DNA of 56,243 nt from Alistipes sp. (GCA_017398045.1 JAFQHI010000001.1:1-56243), one strand, 5' to 3'; shown: positions 7,747-15,963, numbered from the stretch's first letter. Notes: generated from the letters alone by a model not told the origin. Translations and numbers: made by a program.

Positions 7747-9306
7747 ATGCCACACAAACTGACCCTACAACTGCAACCGCGCGAAGCAGCCGATGCGAAA
7801 CACTACACGGCATTGGCGGCAAGAAGGCTGGGCATCTCGGACCGCGACATCGCTTTGATACGTGTCGTGAAGCGTTCGATTGATGCCCGTCAGCGTCGTC
7901 CGCTGGTAAACTTAAGCCTCGAAATCTACGTCGATAAGGAGGAGCAACCCGCTCCGCTCCATTTCGACTATCCCTCGTGTGTCGGGAAGCCCGAGGTGGT
8001 GGTGGTAGGGTCGGGTCCGGCCGGTCTGTTTGCTTCGCTGCGGCTCATCGAGTTGGGCTTTCGCCCCCTCATGCTGGAGCGTGGCCGCGATGTTTCGGCC
8101 CGCAAGAGCGATATTGCCCAAATCAATCGTGGCGAGGCGGTCAATCCCGACTCGAACTACGCCTTTGGTGAGGGTGGAGCCGGCACCTTCTCGGATGGCA
8201 AGCTCTTCACCCGCAGCAAGAAACGCGGCGACTACAACAAGGCGTTGCAAACGCTTGTTTTTCATGGCGCGAACCCCGAAATTCTCTTCGAGGCGCACCC
8301 CCACATCGGCACCGACAAACTCCCCTACATCATCCGTCGTATCTGCCAAACCATCACCGAATGTGGTGGCGAGGTGCTGTTTGAACGCAAAGTGACGGAC
8401 GTCCTTGTGAAGGAGGGGCGCATCCGCGGGGTGATGTGTGGCGACGAGCGCATCGAGGGTGTGGCCGTGGTGCTGGCTACGGGCCATTCGGCACGCGACA
8501 TCTACCACCTGTTGCATCGACGCGGTGTAAGGCTGGAGGCCAAGCCCTTTGCCATGGGCGTCCGCATCGAACATCCGCAACGCCTCATCGACCAGATTCA
8601 ATACCACCAACCCGAACGTGGGGAGTATCTTCCGGCAGCCTCCTATTCGCTTGTGAGCCAAGAGAATGGGCGCGGGGTTTACTCCTTCTGTATGTGTCCG
8701 GGCGGTTTCATCGTGCCGGCTATGACCGATGCCGCCCATTCGGTTGTGAATGGTATGTCGCCGAGCGGTCGCACTTCGCCCTACGCCAATTCGGGACTGG
8801 TGACCGAAGTTCGGGAGAGCGACTACGCCCACCTCGTCGAGGAGTGGGGCCCGTTGGCCGGTTTGCGCTTTCAGGAGCTGTTCGAGGAGGAGGCACGCCG
8901 TCAAGGTGGCGACCGCCAGGTAGCTCCCGCACAACGGGTGGCCGACTTTGTCTCGGGACGGACCTCGAAGGGGCTTCCGGCCTGCTCCTATATCCCGGGT
9001 ATCACCCCGTCACGTCTGGATGAATGGATGCCGCCGTTTATTGCCGAAGGGTTGCGGATGGGTCTTTCGACCTTTGGCCGCAAATTGCGGGGCTTTGTCA
9101 CAAACGAGGCTGTGGTTGTGGGCGTTGAGTCGCGCACCTCGACACCGGTTCGTATTCCGCGCGATGCCGAAAGCCTGATGCACCCCGAGGTGGAGGGTCT
9201 CTTCCCCACAGGTGAGGGTGCCGGCTATGCCGGAGGCATCATCTCGGCCGCCCTCGATGGCGAACGTGTGGCTGATGCGGTGGCTCAATATGTCAAAAAC
9301 TATTAA
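7747..9306 (+). CDS. FAD-dependent dehydrogenase, COG2509 family
   Basis: The protein begins MPHKLTLQLQ with an N-terminal domain of about 80 residues that precedes the flavin fold in this family. The dinucleotide-binding motif VVVVGSGPAGLFASL follows near residues 82-96, then the ERG motif ending the second beta strand. YAFGEGGAGTFSDGKL and the C-terminal GEGAGYAGGIISAALDGERVADA are typical of COG2509 oxidoreductases. The substrate is unknown. I start at 7747 because an upstream in-frame extension overlaps the promoter region (TACTTTTG at about 7718-7725). It lies 11 bases ahead of glf, so the two are probably co-transcribed. It is a cytosolic core gene. Confidence 0.85.
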   Translation: MPHKLTLQLQPREAADAKHYTALAARRLGISDRDIALIRVVKRSIDARQRRPLVNLSLEIYVDKEEQPAPLHFDYPSCVGKPEVVVVGSGPAGLFASLRLIELGFRPLMLERGRDVSARKSDIAQINRGEAVNPDSNYAFGEGGAGTFSDGKLFTRSKKRGDYNKALQTLVFHGANPEILFEAHPHIGTDKLPYIIRRICQTITECGGEVLFERKVTDVLVKEGRIRGVMCGDERIEGVAVVLATGHSARDIYHLLHRRGVRLEAKPFAMGVRIEHPQRLIDQIQYHQPERGEYLPAASYSLVSQENGRGVYSFCMCPGGFIVPAMTDAAHSVVNGMSPSGRTSPYANSGLVTEVRESDYAHLVEEWGPLAGLRFQELFEEEARRQGGDRQVAPAQRVADFVSGRTSKGLPACSYIPGITPSRLDEWMPPFIAEGLRMGLSTFGRKLRGFVTNEAVVVGVESRTSTPVRIPRDAESLMHPEVEGLFPTGEGAGYAGGIISAALDGERVADAVAQYVKNY

Positions 9307-9317
9307 CCGATATAGTC

Positions 9318-10445
9318 ATGCAACACTACGATTATCTGATTGTTGGTGCCGGTTTATGTGGTGCCGTCTTTGCACACAAGGCCCACAAAGCCGGAAAACG
9401 CTGCTTGGTGATTGATAAACGCCCGCAACGGGGTGGTAACCTCTACTGCGAGGAGATGGAGGGCATTCATGTCCACAAATATGGCGCACACATCTTCCAC
9501 ACCTCGAATAAGCAGGTCTGGGAGTTTGTCAATTCGATTGTCGAGTTCAACCGCTACACCAACTCACCGGTTGCAAACTACCAAGGGAAGCTCTACAACC
9601 TCCCCTTCAACATGAACACCTTCTACCAGATGTGGGGCGTCACAACCCCCGCCGAGGCGGAGCAGAAGCTCGAAGAGCAACGACGCGAGGTACGTGAGGC
9701 GATGACGAAAGCCGGTATCGCTACGCCGCGCAATTTGGAGGAGCAGGCACTGATGCTGGTCGGCCGCGATATCTATGAGCGACTCATCAAAGGCTATACC
9801 GAGAAGCAGTGGGGGCGTAAATGCGTCGATTTGCCCGCCTTTATCATCAAACGACTGCCCGTGCGTATGGTCTTCGACAACAACTACTTCAACGATGCCT
9901 ATCAAGGCATCCCGAAGGGTGGCTACAACACGCTTATCGAGGGCCTGCTCGAGGGCATTGAGGTGCAACTTGCGACCGATTTCTTTGCCGACCGCGCACA
10001 CTGGGAGCGCATCGCCGACAAAATCCTCTTTACGGGTAAGATTGACGAATTCTACGATTACCGATTCGGTATGCTCGCATATCGCACCGTGCGATTCGAG
10101 GAGGAGGTACTGCCGTGCGCCAACTATCAGGGTAATGCCGTGATAAACTACACGGAAGCCGAGGTTCCCTATACGCGCGTCATCGAACACAAACATTTCG
10201 AATCGTTCGGACAGGCGGTTTATGAGCTGCCCAAAACGGTCATCAGCCGCGAATATTCGACCGAATGGGCTGCCGGCAGCGAACCCTTCTATCCGGTGAA
10301 TGACGCTCAAAATACGGCCCTTTACGAGCAGTATCGGGCATTGGCCGAGCAGGAAGAGCGGGTCATTTTCTGCGGTCGCCTGGCCGAATATAAATACTAC
10401 GACATGGCCCCCATCGTGGAAAAGGTCCTCAATATGGAGGTCTAA
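9318..10445 (+). CDS. glf: UDP-galactopyranose mutase
   Basis: Glf interconverts UDP-galactopyranose and UDP-galactofuranose using reduced FAD, supplying Galf for surface glycans. The 375-residue length is usual. The FAD motif DYLIVGAGLCGAVFA is at the N-terminus, followed by RPQRGGNLYCEE and GIHVHKYGAHIFHT, hallmarks of the family. Later YTEKQWGRKC and IPKGGYNTLIEGLL are also conserved. The C-terminal CGRLAEYKYYDMAPIVEKVL matches the FAD pyrophosphate-contacting block of bacterial enzymes. It follows the COG2509 gene by 11 bases and is closed by a strong hairpin terminator. No other sugar-nucleotide genes lie nearby, so the target polymer cannot be told from context. Confidence 0.96.
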   Translation: MQHYDYLIVGAGLCGAVFAHKAHKAGKRCLVIDKRPQRGGNLYCEEMEGIHVHKYGAHIFHTSNKQVWEFVNSIVEFNRYTNSPVANYQGKLYNLPFNMNTFYQMWGVTTPAEAEQKLEEQRREVREAMTKAGIATPRNLEEQALMLVGRDIYERLIKGYTEKQWGRKCVDLPAFIIKRLPVRMVFDNNYFNDAYQGIPKGGYNTLIEGLLEGIEVQLATDFFADRAHWERIADKILFTGKIDEFYDYRFGMLAYRTVRFEEEVLPCANYQGNAVINYTEAEVPYTRVIEHKHFESFGQAVYELPKTVISREYSTEWAAGSEPFYPVNDAQNTALYEQYRALAEQEERVIFCGRLAEYKYYDMAPIVEKVLNMEV

Positions 10446-10466
10446 CCCCTTTTTAAGGGTTTGCTT

Positions 10467-10508
10467 AACGGATTGGTATTTCACTGAATATCAATCCGTT
10501 TTGTTTTA
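10467..10508 (+). terminator. Terminator after glf
   Basis: AACGGATTG (10467-10475) pairs perfectly with CAATCCGTT (10492-10500), followed by TTGTTTTATT. It is placed 21 bases after the glf stop. Confidence 0.75.
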
Positions 10509-10554
10509 TTGGCAAAAAATCTTCAAAAATTATTCAAATTTTTTATTAAATTTC

Positions 10555-10585
10555 TTGCACAAATCGGCAAAAGCCCTTATCTTTG
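10555..10585 (+). promoter_or_regulatory. Promoter of the candidate small RNA
   Basis: TTG (10555-10557), 20 bases, then TATCTTTG (10578-10585). This is a near-perfect Bacteroidetes promoter with no protein gene downstream on this strand before the next terminator. Confidence 0.65.
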
Positions 10586-10590
10586 CAACG

Positions 10591-10688
10591 AAGTTTTAAG
10601 GTTCATTTTAGGTTAGTAGTTTTAGGTTGGTGAGGAAATCGACGAATCGCGAGCGTTCTGCCCGATTCACGGTTTCCTTCTTTTTTTG
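10591..10688 (+). ncRNA. Candidate intergenic small RNA
   Basis: A complete promoter (10555-10585) is followed about 50 bases after the predicted start by a hairpin: GGAAATCG (10634-10641) with CGGTTTCC (10670-10677), plus an inner GAATCG/CGATTC stem. The T-rich run TTCTTTTTTTG (10678-10688) makes it look like an intrinsic terminator. The predicted transcript is about 100 bases. No ATG frame of note lies within it; a TTG/GTG-started frame would be rich in Arg/Thr without any motif. It might read on to the second hairpin (10782-10816), giving about 235 bases. I cannot assign it to a named RNA family. Confidence 0.5.
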
Positions 10689-10781
10689 TCCTATCCACAA
10701 TCGATATAGCACCCCCACTCGGCCACAACAAACGCCCAAACGAAAAGGCGGGCATTGAGAGGCGCAGGGCCACAAAAGCAA

Positions 10782-10816
10782 AATTCCACCTTCACGGCCG
10801 TGCCGGAGGTGGAATT
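10782..10816. terminator. Bidirectional terminator between the sRNA region and surE
   Basis: AATTCCACCT (10782-10791) pairs with AGGTGGAATT (10807-10816) around a GC-rich loop. T-rich runs follow on both strands (CGGTTTTTAT on plus; TTTTGCTTTT on minus). It ends surE transcription, whose stop is at 10856-10858. Confidence 0.75.
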
Positions 10817-10855
10817 CGGTTTTTATGAAGGGCCGACTGACAGCCCACAGCATCG

Positions 10856-11638
10856 CTATTTGATGATACGGTGCAGATACTCCATCTTGCGGTAATCGGT
10901 CAAATCGACCTGAACAGGGACCACAGCCACATAGCCGTTTGCCAAGGCCCACTCGTCGGTATCTTCGGCCGCAGGTTCCTGATTGATAAACTCACCCGTC
11001 AGCCAAAAATAGGCGCGATGGTTCGGGTCCTCGCGGCGATAGAACTCCTCACGCCAATACCCCTTTGTCTGGCGGCAGATGCGGATACCGCGAATCTCCT
11101 CGGGTCGCGCCACGGGGACATTGACATTGAGGCACAAGGGCAACTCCGGCTCCGACTCCAACACCCCGCGCACAACCTCCGTACAATATTTGACGGCCGC
11201 CTCGAAATCGGCATCCAAATCGTGGTCGGTGAGCGAAAGACCAATCGAGGGACAACCGTAGAAGCTTCCTTCGATGGCGGCACCCATCGTACCCGAATAG
11301 AGGACATTGACCGCCGCATTCGAGCCGTGGTTGATGCCCGAGAGGACCAAATCGACCTTGCGGTCGCTCAACAGATAGTCGAAGGCCATCTTCACGCAAT
11401 CGACCGGTGTTCCCGAGAAGGAGTAAATCTCCACACCCGGCTCCTCGTGCTGCTTCTTCAGAAACAGCGGTTTATACATCGTAATAGCCTGGCTCATGCC
11501 GCTCTGGGTTACCTCCGGAGCAATCGCAATCACACGCCCAAAGGGACGCGCCACCTCAATAGCGGCCCGCAGACCTTTGGCATTATAACCATCGTCGTTA
11601 GTGACGAGTATCAGTCTCTCTTTATTCATCATCTCCAT
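10856..11638 (-). CDS. surE: 5'/3'-nucleotidase SurE
   Basis: SurE is a divalent-metal survival protein that dephosphorylates nucleoside 5'- and 3'-monophosphates in the cytosol. The 260-residue length is normal. The N-terminal ILVTNDDGYNAKGLRA holds the metal-binding DD pair. SGMSQAITM and the VDLVLSGINHGSNAA block, with GTVDCV-like FSGTPVDCVKMAF, complete the active site. Three closely spaced ATGs (11636, 11630, 11627 region) leave the exact start open; the first is used. The upstream region contains a tandem 84-bp duplication in which each copy carries a TATCTTTG box, so the gene may have two promoters. Its transcript ends at the bidirectional hairpin 10782-10816. Confidence 0.95.
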   Translation of the reverse strand: MEMMNKERLILVTNDDGYNAKGLRAAIEVARPFGRVIAIAPEVTQSGMSQAITMYKPLFLKKQHEEPGVEIYSFSGTPVDCVKMAFDYLLSDRKVDLVLSGINHGSNAAVNVLYSGTMGAAIEGSFYGCPSIGLSLTDHDLDADFEAAVKYCTEVVRGVLESEPELPLCLNVNVPVARPEEIRGIRICRQTKGYWREEFYRREDPNHRAYFWLTGEFINQEPAAEDTDEWALANGYVAVVPVQVDLTDYRKMEYLHRIIK

Positions 11639-11647
11639 CTTTTAGGA

Positions 11648-11815
11648 CAAAGATACGCATAAACGAGCGAGAAATTGGGAGTTTACTCCCTTATTTTTCA
11701 CAGCGAGTGCAAGTATCTTCGAGGTTTATCTCAAAGATACGCATAAACGAGCGAGAAATTGGGAGTTTTCTTCAATAATTTTCACCTTGCGAGCAACTAT
11801 CTTCGAGCTTTATTG
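11648..11815 (-). repeat. Two tandem 84-bp units carrying duplicate promoter boxes upstream of surE
   Basis: Units 11648-11731 and 11732-11815 begin with 37 identical bases (11648-11684 and 11732-11768) and stay alignable afterwards (both contain TATCTTCGAG). Read toward surE, each unit contains TATCTTTG (11648-11655 and 11732-11739), the -7 consensus. The second unit has diverged in its latter half, so the duplication is not very recent. Confidence 0.75.
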
Positions 11816-11942
11816 CAAGGAAAAGAAAAAGTCCGCGAACTTTGCCCGGCCTATGCGATTTCGAACCAATTTTGCAATCCGTTGCATAGCGGTTATCGGG
11901 TGGCCAAAGAGCAACCATCGACCGCGCTCCGATACAAAAAGA

Positions 11943-11977
11943 AAAAGACCTTCGAGGCATCACCCCGAAGGTCTTTT
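11943..11977 (-). terminator. Terminator of the exbB-exbD operon
   Basis: AAAAGACCTTCG (11943-11954) pairs with CGAAGGTCTTTT (11966-11977). On the minus strand the right arm's T-rich tail continues as TTTTTCTTTTT. It lies 27 bases past the last exbD stop. Confidence 0.75.
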
Positions 11978-12003
11978 CTTTGCGAACGAATCGCAGCCAA
12001 CTA

Positions 12004-12477
12004 CTAATAGTAGCCGAGCGACTTCGACGCAGCGTAGTTAATCTTCAGTGCATTTGCACGGCGAAGCTCCTGCTTTACGTCGGTTACGATACCCATCTTC
12101 GTCTGACCATCGGCCTTCAGACATACCGTCATGGCGGCGCGGTCGGCCTCGTTGAGCTTATCACGCTCAGCGGCTACGAAATCAAGAATATCCTTCGTGT
12201 TCTTGTACGAATCGTTCAGCTGAATACGCGGTGCAGTACCAAACTTGGCCTGCATCGAGAGCGAGGGCTGACCGATGTGGATGTAGCTCACCAGAGACTT
12301 CTTCTCCAGCTTCTGTACCTCCGTTGCATCGGGGAGCTTATAACGAACCAATAGTTCCTGATCGCGCATCGACGTCGATACCATAAAGAAGAAGAGGATC
12401 ATGTAGATCACGTCAGGAAGCGACGAAGTCGAAATTGCGGGCAACTCTTTCTTGCCCTTCTTTTTCATTACTGCCAT
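12004..12477 (-). CDS. exbD: ExbD/TolR family biopolymer transport protein (second copy)
   Basis: The 157-residue protein has a short basic cytoplasmic N-terminus (MAVMKKKGKKELP), a segment SSLPDVIYMILFFFMVSTSM that is the single transmembrane helix carrying the conserved Asp of the ExbD/TolR family, and a periplasmic domain. With ExbB it forms the proton-driven motor that energises TonB-dependent outer-membrane transport. It is the last gene of the exbB-membrane protein-exbD-exbD operon, nine bases after the first exbD, and is followed by a terminator. Paired divergent ExbD copies are usual in Bacteroidetes. Confidence 0.9.
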   Translation of the reverse strand: MAVMKKKGKKELPAISTSSLPDVIYMILFFFMVSTSMRDQELLVRYKLPDATEVQKLEKKSLVSYIHIGQPSLSMQAKFGTAPRIQLNDSYKNTKDILDFVAAERDKLNEADRAAMTVCLKADGQTKMGIVTDVKQELRRANALKINYAASKSLGYY

Positions 12478-12485
12478 AATCCTTA

Positions 12486-13091
12486 CTACTTTTTAATGTT
12501 ACGCGGCTCTGCCTCCGAAATCTTCAGAGGAACTGCCTTTGCTACAGCTGCACGGTCCTCCTCCGGAAGGTCGGCGAACTTGGCACCGAACTTCTTCTCG
12601 GCAACCTGGTCGCGAATCTCGTTGAAGGCACGCGTCAGCTCGTTCTGCACCTGAATATAGGCCTGGTAACCCGTGTCGCGCGTGGTTTGAAGCGAAATCA
12701 CACCCTGGCTTACAGGGTAAACCCACTTCGAACCATCGGCCAGCTCAATCTCCGTATCCTCCTTCTCGGGCAGGTCCTCCGTATCCATCGGATTGAGGAC
12801 GAACTCCTGAGCCTTCTCCTTCAGCTCGCGGAGGTCGATGATCTGCTGATCGGTGGGCGTACCGGCCATGATAGCACCGTTACCCGAGATGAGCACCAGG
12901 AACAGGTTACGCTCCTTCACCTTGATATCCTCCTGCTGTTGATTTTCAGGGGGCATCGGGGGAAGCATACGCGCCAGACCCGTGTCGGTGTTCATGGTCG
13001 TTGCTACCAGGAAGAAGATCAGCAGCGAGAAGGCGATATCGGCTTGCGAGCTACTGTTGACTTCTGGTACTTTTCTTTTATTTGACGACAT
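12486..13091 (-). CDS. exbD: ExbD/TolR family biopolymer transport protein (first copy)
   Basis: The 201-residue protein starts MSSNKRKVPEVNSSSQADIAFSLLIFFLVATTM. The membrane helix contains the ExbD aspartate (QADIAF), the proton-relay residue of the family. The periplasmic part is longer than in the second copy, with acidic and Gln-rich stretches. It pairs with ExbB (13560-14351) in the inner-membrane proton channel that powers TonB. It lies between the small membrane protein gene and the second exbD, all on one transcript. Confidence 0.9.
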   Translation of the reverse strand: MSSNKRKVPEVNSSSQADIAFSLLIFFLVATTMNTDTGLARMLPPMPPENQQQEDIKVKERNLFLVLISGNGAIMAGTPTDQQIIDLRELKEKAQEFVLNPMDTEDLPEKEDTEIELADGSKWVYPVSQGVISLQTTRDTGYQAYIQVQNELTRAFNEIRDQVAEKKFGAKFADLPEEDRAAVAKAVPLKISEAEPRNIKK

Positions 13092-13104
13092 AGTTTCCTT
13101 TTAA

Positions 13105-13524
13105 TTATTTGAATGCAGCCCAGATCTCCGTAACCAAAGCCGTAACGATAGCGGCAGCAAAGGCAACGTAGGTCACCAGGACACACGTTTCGGTAATAAC
13201 GGTCTCGCCGTGAGCGAAGTAACCGTTGTTCTGCAGGTCGACAATCTGCACCGAGTGACCGGCCGAGATAAAGTAGGCAACACCTACAATAACCAGAATC
13301 AGCACTACGGAGAGAATCGACGTCTTGGCACCTGCGGGGCTCTGGAGCATGCTATAGATAGCACCGCCAACGGCAGCCACGATAGCACCAATCATGAGGA
13401 CATAGCCCCAGATCAGGTTCAGGCTGATCGCTGCGTCCGAGCCACCTGCGGCAATCGCGTAGGCTACAAGAGCCAGCGTGATGACCATCAGGACACCCAG
13501 CAAAATATTTAATACTTTCTTCAT
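13105..13524 (-). CDS. Small inner-membrane protein of the ExbB-ExbD operon
   Basis: The 139-residue protein has four likely membrane helices (residues about 4-25, 36-58, 70-90, 112-133) and few soluble residues. It sits between exbB and the two exbD genes, where Bacteroidetes operons often carry such a four-helix protein. I do not recognise a catalytic motif. A structural or assembly role in the ExbB/D/TonB complex is inferred from location only. Spacing to neighbours is 13 and 35 bases. Confidence 0.75.
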   Translation of the reverse strand: MKKVLNILLGVLMVITLALVAYAIAAGGSDAAISLNLIWGYVLMIGAIVAAVGGAIYSMLQSPAGAKTSILSVVLILVIVGVAYFISAGHSVQIVDLQNNGYFAHGETVITETCVLVTYVAFAAAIVTALVTEIWAAFK

Positions 13525-13559
13525 GATTTTCGAATCTTAAAAACTACTGTTTCGTTAGA

Positions 13560-14351
13560 TTATTTCTTGCTGTAAACCGTCAGCATATCCATCAGCGTAA
13601 TCGAAGCGTCCTCCATGGCGTTAACCAGGGTGTCGATCTTGGCAATGATGTAGTTGTAGAAGATCTGCAGAATCACAGCAGCGATAAGACCCATAAGCGT
13701 CGTCAACAGAGCCACCTTAATACCACCGGCAACGAGCGTCGGCGAGATATCACCAGCAGCCTGGATAGCGTCGAATGCACCGATCATACCTACTACCGTA
13801 CCCATGAAACCGAGCATCGGGGCAAGAGCGATGAACAGACCAATCCACGAAAGACCCGACTCCATCTGACCCGTCTGAACCGAACCGTACGATACAACAG
13901 CCTTCTCAACTGCGTCGAGACCCTGGTCGTAACGATCCAGACCCTGCCAGTAAATCGAAGCGATAGGACCGCGCGTGTTCTTGCAAACCTCCTTGGCAGC
14001 CTCGATACCACCGTTCTTCAGCGCATCCTCAACCTGAGCGATGAACTTCTTGGTGTTAATCGACGAAAGCGACAGATAGAGAATACGCTCGATGGCGATA
14101 GCCAGACCCAGCACCAAGCAGAGCAATACGGGCAACATCCAGCCCCAACCACCCTCGAGGAACTTCTGCATCAGCACGTGGTGCATCGTCTCACCCTCGA
14201 TCGTCGTCTCGGCAGCAACAGCAGCCTCCTCAGCAACAGCCTCAACGGCAGCAGCCTCCTCCGTAGCAGCGGCCTCAGCCTCCTGTGCGAACGCGTTAAC
14301 GGTACCCAGCGAGAAGAGGGCAACCGTCAGAATCAGAAAAAGTTTTTTCAT
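13560..14351 (-). CDS. exbB: ExbB/MotA/TolQ proton channel family protein
   Basis: The 263-residue protein begins with a signal peptide (MKKLFLILTVALFSLGTVNAFAQ), followed by an Ala/Glu-rich periplasmic tract of about 35 residues. The channel domain comes next: GWGWMLPVLLCLVLGLAIAIERI (helix 1), the cytoplasmic loop, then LSWIGLFIALAPMLGFMGTVVGMIGAF and a last helix VALLTTLMGLIAAVILQIF. With ExbD it couples the proton gradient to TonB. It is the first gene of the operon. Only one good promoter is seen, far upstream (14637-14667), giving a leader of about 280 bases. The low-complexity EAAAxE tract may be a flexible periplasmic spacer. Confidence 0.92.
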   Translation of the reverse strand: MKKLFLILTVALFSLGTVNAFAQEAEAAATEEAAAVEAVAEEAAVAAETTIEGETMHHVLMQKFLEGGWGWMLPVLLCLVLGLAIAIERILYLSLSSINTKKFIAQVEDALKNGGIEAAKEVCKNTRGPIASIYWQGLDRYDQGLDAVEKAVVSYGSVQTGQMESGLSWIGLFIALAPMLGFMGTVVGMIGAFDAIQAAGDISPTLVAGGIKVALLTTLMGLIAAVILQIFYNYIIAKIDTLVNAMEDASITLMDMLTVYSKK

Positions 14352-14683
14352 AGTTGTGTTAGATAAATTAATTTGATTAGTTTGTTGTGTTGTTTATTGT
14401 TTTGGTTTTGTTTCGTTGTTGGTCCTTTTTGGGGTCAGCAATATTTTTTCAAAAAAATCTATTTTTTTTCGCACAGAAACCCGCTTGGCCTCCATGCACG
14501 TACTAAATCATCGACGACCCGAAAAAATCAAGACATCGACAAAAATCGGCATAACACGCTACCAAACAGCGTTTTACGCCCACTTTGCGCCCACTCGGCC
14601 CAACCTCCTTGGGCAAAGCATGCACCTTTAGCGACCGAAATATAAGCAAAAAATTCTTTTTGTGCAACTGCCCACCCCGATTT
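14352..14683 (-). other. Intergenic region: long leader of the exbB operon
   Basis: No gene is seen in these 332 bases. If transcription starts at the 14637-14667 promoter, this is an untranslated leader of about 280 bases containing a small ACGCT/AGCGT hairpin near 14557-14573. The part next to the exbB ATG is A-rich on the minus strand. There is no recognisable riboswitch. Confidence 0.4.
14637..14667 (-). promoter_or_regulatory. Candidate promoter of the exbB operon
   Basis: On the minus strand TTG (14665-14667), 20 bases, then TATATTTC (14637-14644), one mismatch from TAnnTTTG. Confidence 0.4.
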
Positions 14684-15715
14684 TTATCGCGTAAATTCTC
14701 CGCGAAGCGGCTCTTCGAGGGCCTTCTTAATCAACGCAGGCTCATGTTCGTTACCCAAAAGGTACATGAGTTTCGTCACCGCAGCCTCGATGGTCATGTC
14801 GTAACCGCTCTCCACGCCAATCTGTTGCAGGCGCAGGCCCGTTTCGTAGAGGTCCATGGCCACGCCGCCACCCTTGCATTGGGTGATGTTCAGCACCACC
14901 ATGCCGCGAGCGATGGCCTCCTCCAGAGGGCGAATGAACCAATCGGCCGTCGGGGCATTACCCGCTCCGTAGGTCTCCAGCACCACGGCCTTTAAGCCCT
15001 GTATCGAGAGGATGCCCCGCAAGGTCTGCTCGGTAAGCCCCGGGAAGAGCTTGATGATGCAGACGCGCTCCGAGAAGCGGGTTGCGATGCGCAACGGTTC
15101 GTCGTAGCGAGCCGGTTGGTGGATGGCCGAACGGTTGTAGGCGATATTGACGCCCACATCGGCCAGCGGCGGATAGTTGTAGGAGTAGAAGGCACTCAAA
15201 GCCTCGGCACTGCGCTTGGTCGTGCGGTTGGCACGGAAGAGGTGGTTCTGGAAGTAGAGTGACACCTCGGGTACCAACGGACGCCCCTCCACGTCGTGCG
15301 CACCGGCAATCTCGATGGCCGTGATGAGGTTCTCGCGCCCATCTGTACGTAGTACACCAATCGGAATCTGGCTTCCGGTAAAGACGACCGGCTTGGCGAG
15401 ATTCTCGAACATGAAACTCAAAGCCGAGGCGGTGTAGGACATCGTGTCGGTGCCGTGCAACACCACAAAGCCGTCGTAACGGTCGTAGTTCTTTTGAATC
15501 AACTCGGCCAACGTCACCCAATTATGGGGCTGGACATTCGACGAGTCGATGACGGGCGTGAGGGTCTGCACCTCGAGGTCCACCTTCAGCCGCTTGAGCG
15601 ACGGGAACTCCTCGTAGATGGCACTGAAGTCGAAGGGGACCAGCGTGCCTGTGTCGGGGTCGGTCTTCATGCCGATGGTTCCACCCGTGTAGATAATCAA
15701 AATCGATGAACGCAT
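14684..15715 (-). CDS. ansA: Type I L-asparaginase
   Basis: The enzyme hydrolyses asparagine to aspartate and ammonia. The 343 residues match the usual type I length. IIYTGGTIGM near the N-terminus holds the nucleophilic threonine of the first triad. DGFVVLHGTDTMSYTASALSF holds the second Thr/Asp pair, and the conserved GSQIPIG follows. LETYGAGNAP and NITQCKGGGV are typical of the C-terminal domain. There is no signal peptide, so it is cytosolic (type I). It lies downstream of tatD beyond a 248-base gap holding dispersed repeats, so it probably has its own promoter, which I could not identify. Confidence 0.95.
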   Translation of the reverse strand: MRSSILIIYTGGTIGMKTDPDTGTLVPFDFSAIYEEFPSLKRLKVDLEVQTLTPVIDSSNVQPHNWVTLAELIQKNYDRYDGFVVLHGTDTMSYTASALSFMFENLAKPVVFTGSQIPIGVLRTDGRENLITAIEIAGAHDVEGRPLVPEVSLYFQNHLFRANRTTKRSAEALSAFYSYNYPPLADVGVNIAYNRSAIHQPARYDEPLRIATRFSERVCIIKLFPGLTEQTLRGILSIQGLKAVVLETYGAGNAPTADWFIRPLEEAIARGMVVLNITQCKGGGVAMDLYETGLRLQQIGVESGYDMTIEAAVTKLMYLLGNEHEPALIKKALEEPLRGEFTR

Positions 15716-15766
15716 ACCTTATCGAAATTCAAAGTTAAAAATTAGGAGGGGAGTTAAGGGGGGGGG

Positions 15767-15816
15767 CTAAAGGTTGCTAAAGGTTGCTAAAGGTTACTAA
15801 AGGTGACTAAAGCTTA
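15767..15816 (-). repeat. Five-copy 10-bp tandem repeat
   Basis: On the plus strand the units are CTAAAGGTTG twice, then CTAAAGGTTA, CTAAAGGTGA and CTAAAGCTTA. They adjoin dispersed repeat copy B. A related 10-bp array (GCTTAAGGTT type) adjoins copy A near 30865-30903. Confidence 0.75.
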
Positions 15817-15819
15817 TTA

Positions 15820-15962
15820 ACGCTCTTTGCTCTTTAACCTGCCTTCGGCAGCTTGACTTTGCTCCGCCTCGGCATAGTCCGCAAGCGGCCTCTGCTCTCG
15901 GCTTAATCGCAAAGTTATCTCTTCGCTCTTTGCTCTTTCCTCTTCGCTCTCTCCTTTTTCCT
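15820..15962 (-). repeat. Dispersed intergenic repeat, copy B
   Basis: Read on the minus strand it has a purine-rich tract (GAAGAG-type), then GATAACTTTGCGATTAAG, then a variable part, then GCGGAGCAAAGTCAAG and the hairpin CTGCC-GAA-GGCAG. The same ordered blocks occur at 30740-30850 (copy A) and partly at 43795-43865 (copy C). The hairpin arms differ between copies but stay complementary. Confidence 0.65.
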
Positions 15963-15963
15963 C

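Noticed and set aside
8436-9023. Alternative frame inside the COG2509 gene
   Set aside because: Composition (Arg/Gly/Pro-rich) and position inside a clear FAD oxidoreductase show it is a shadow.
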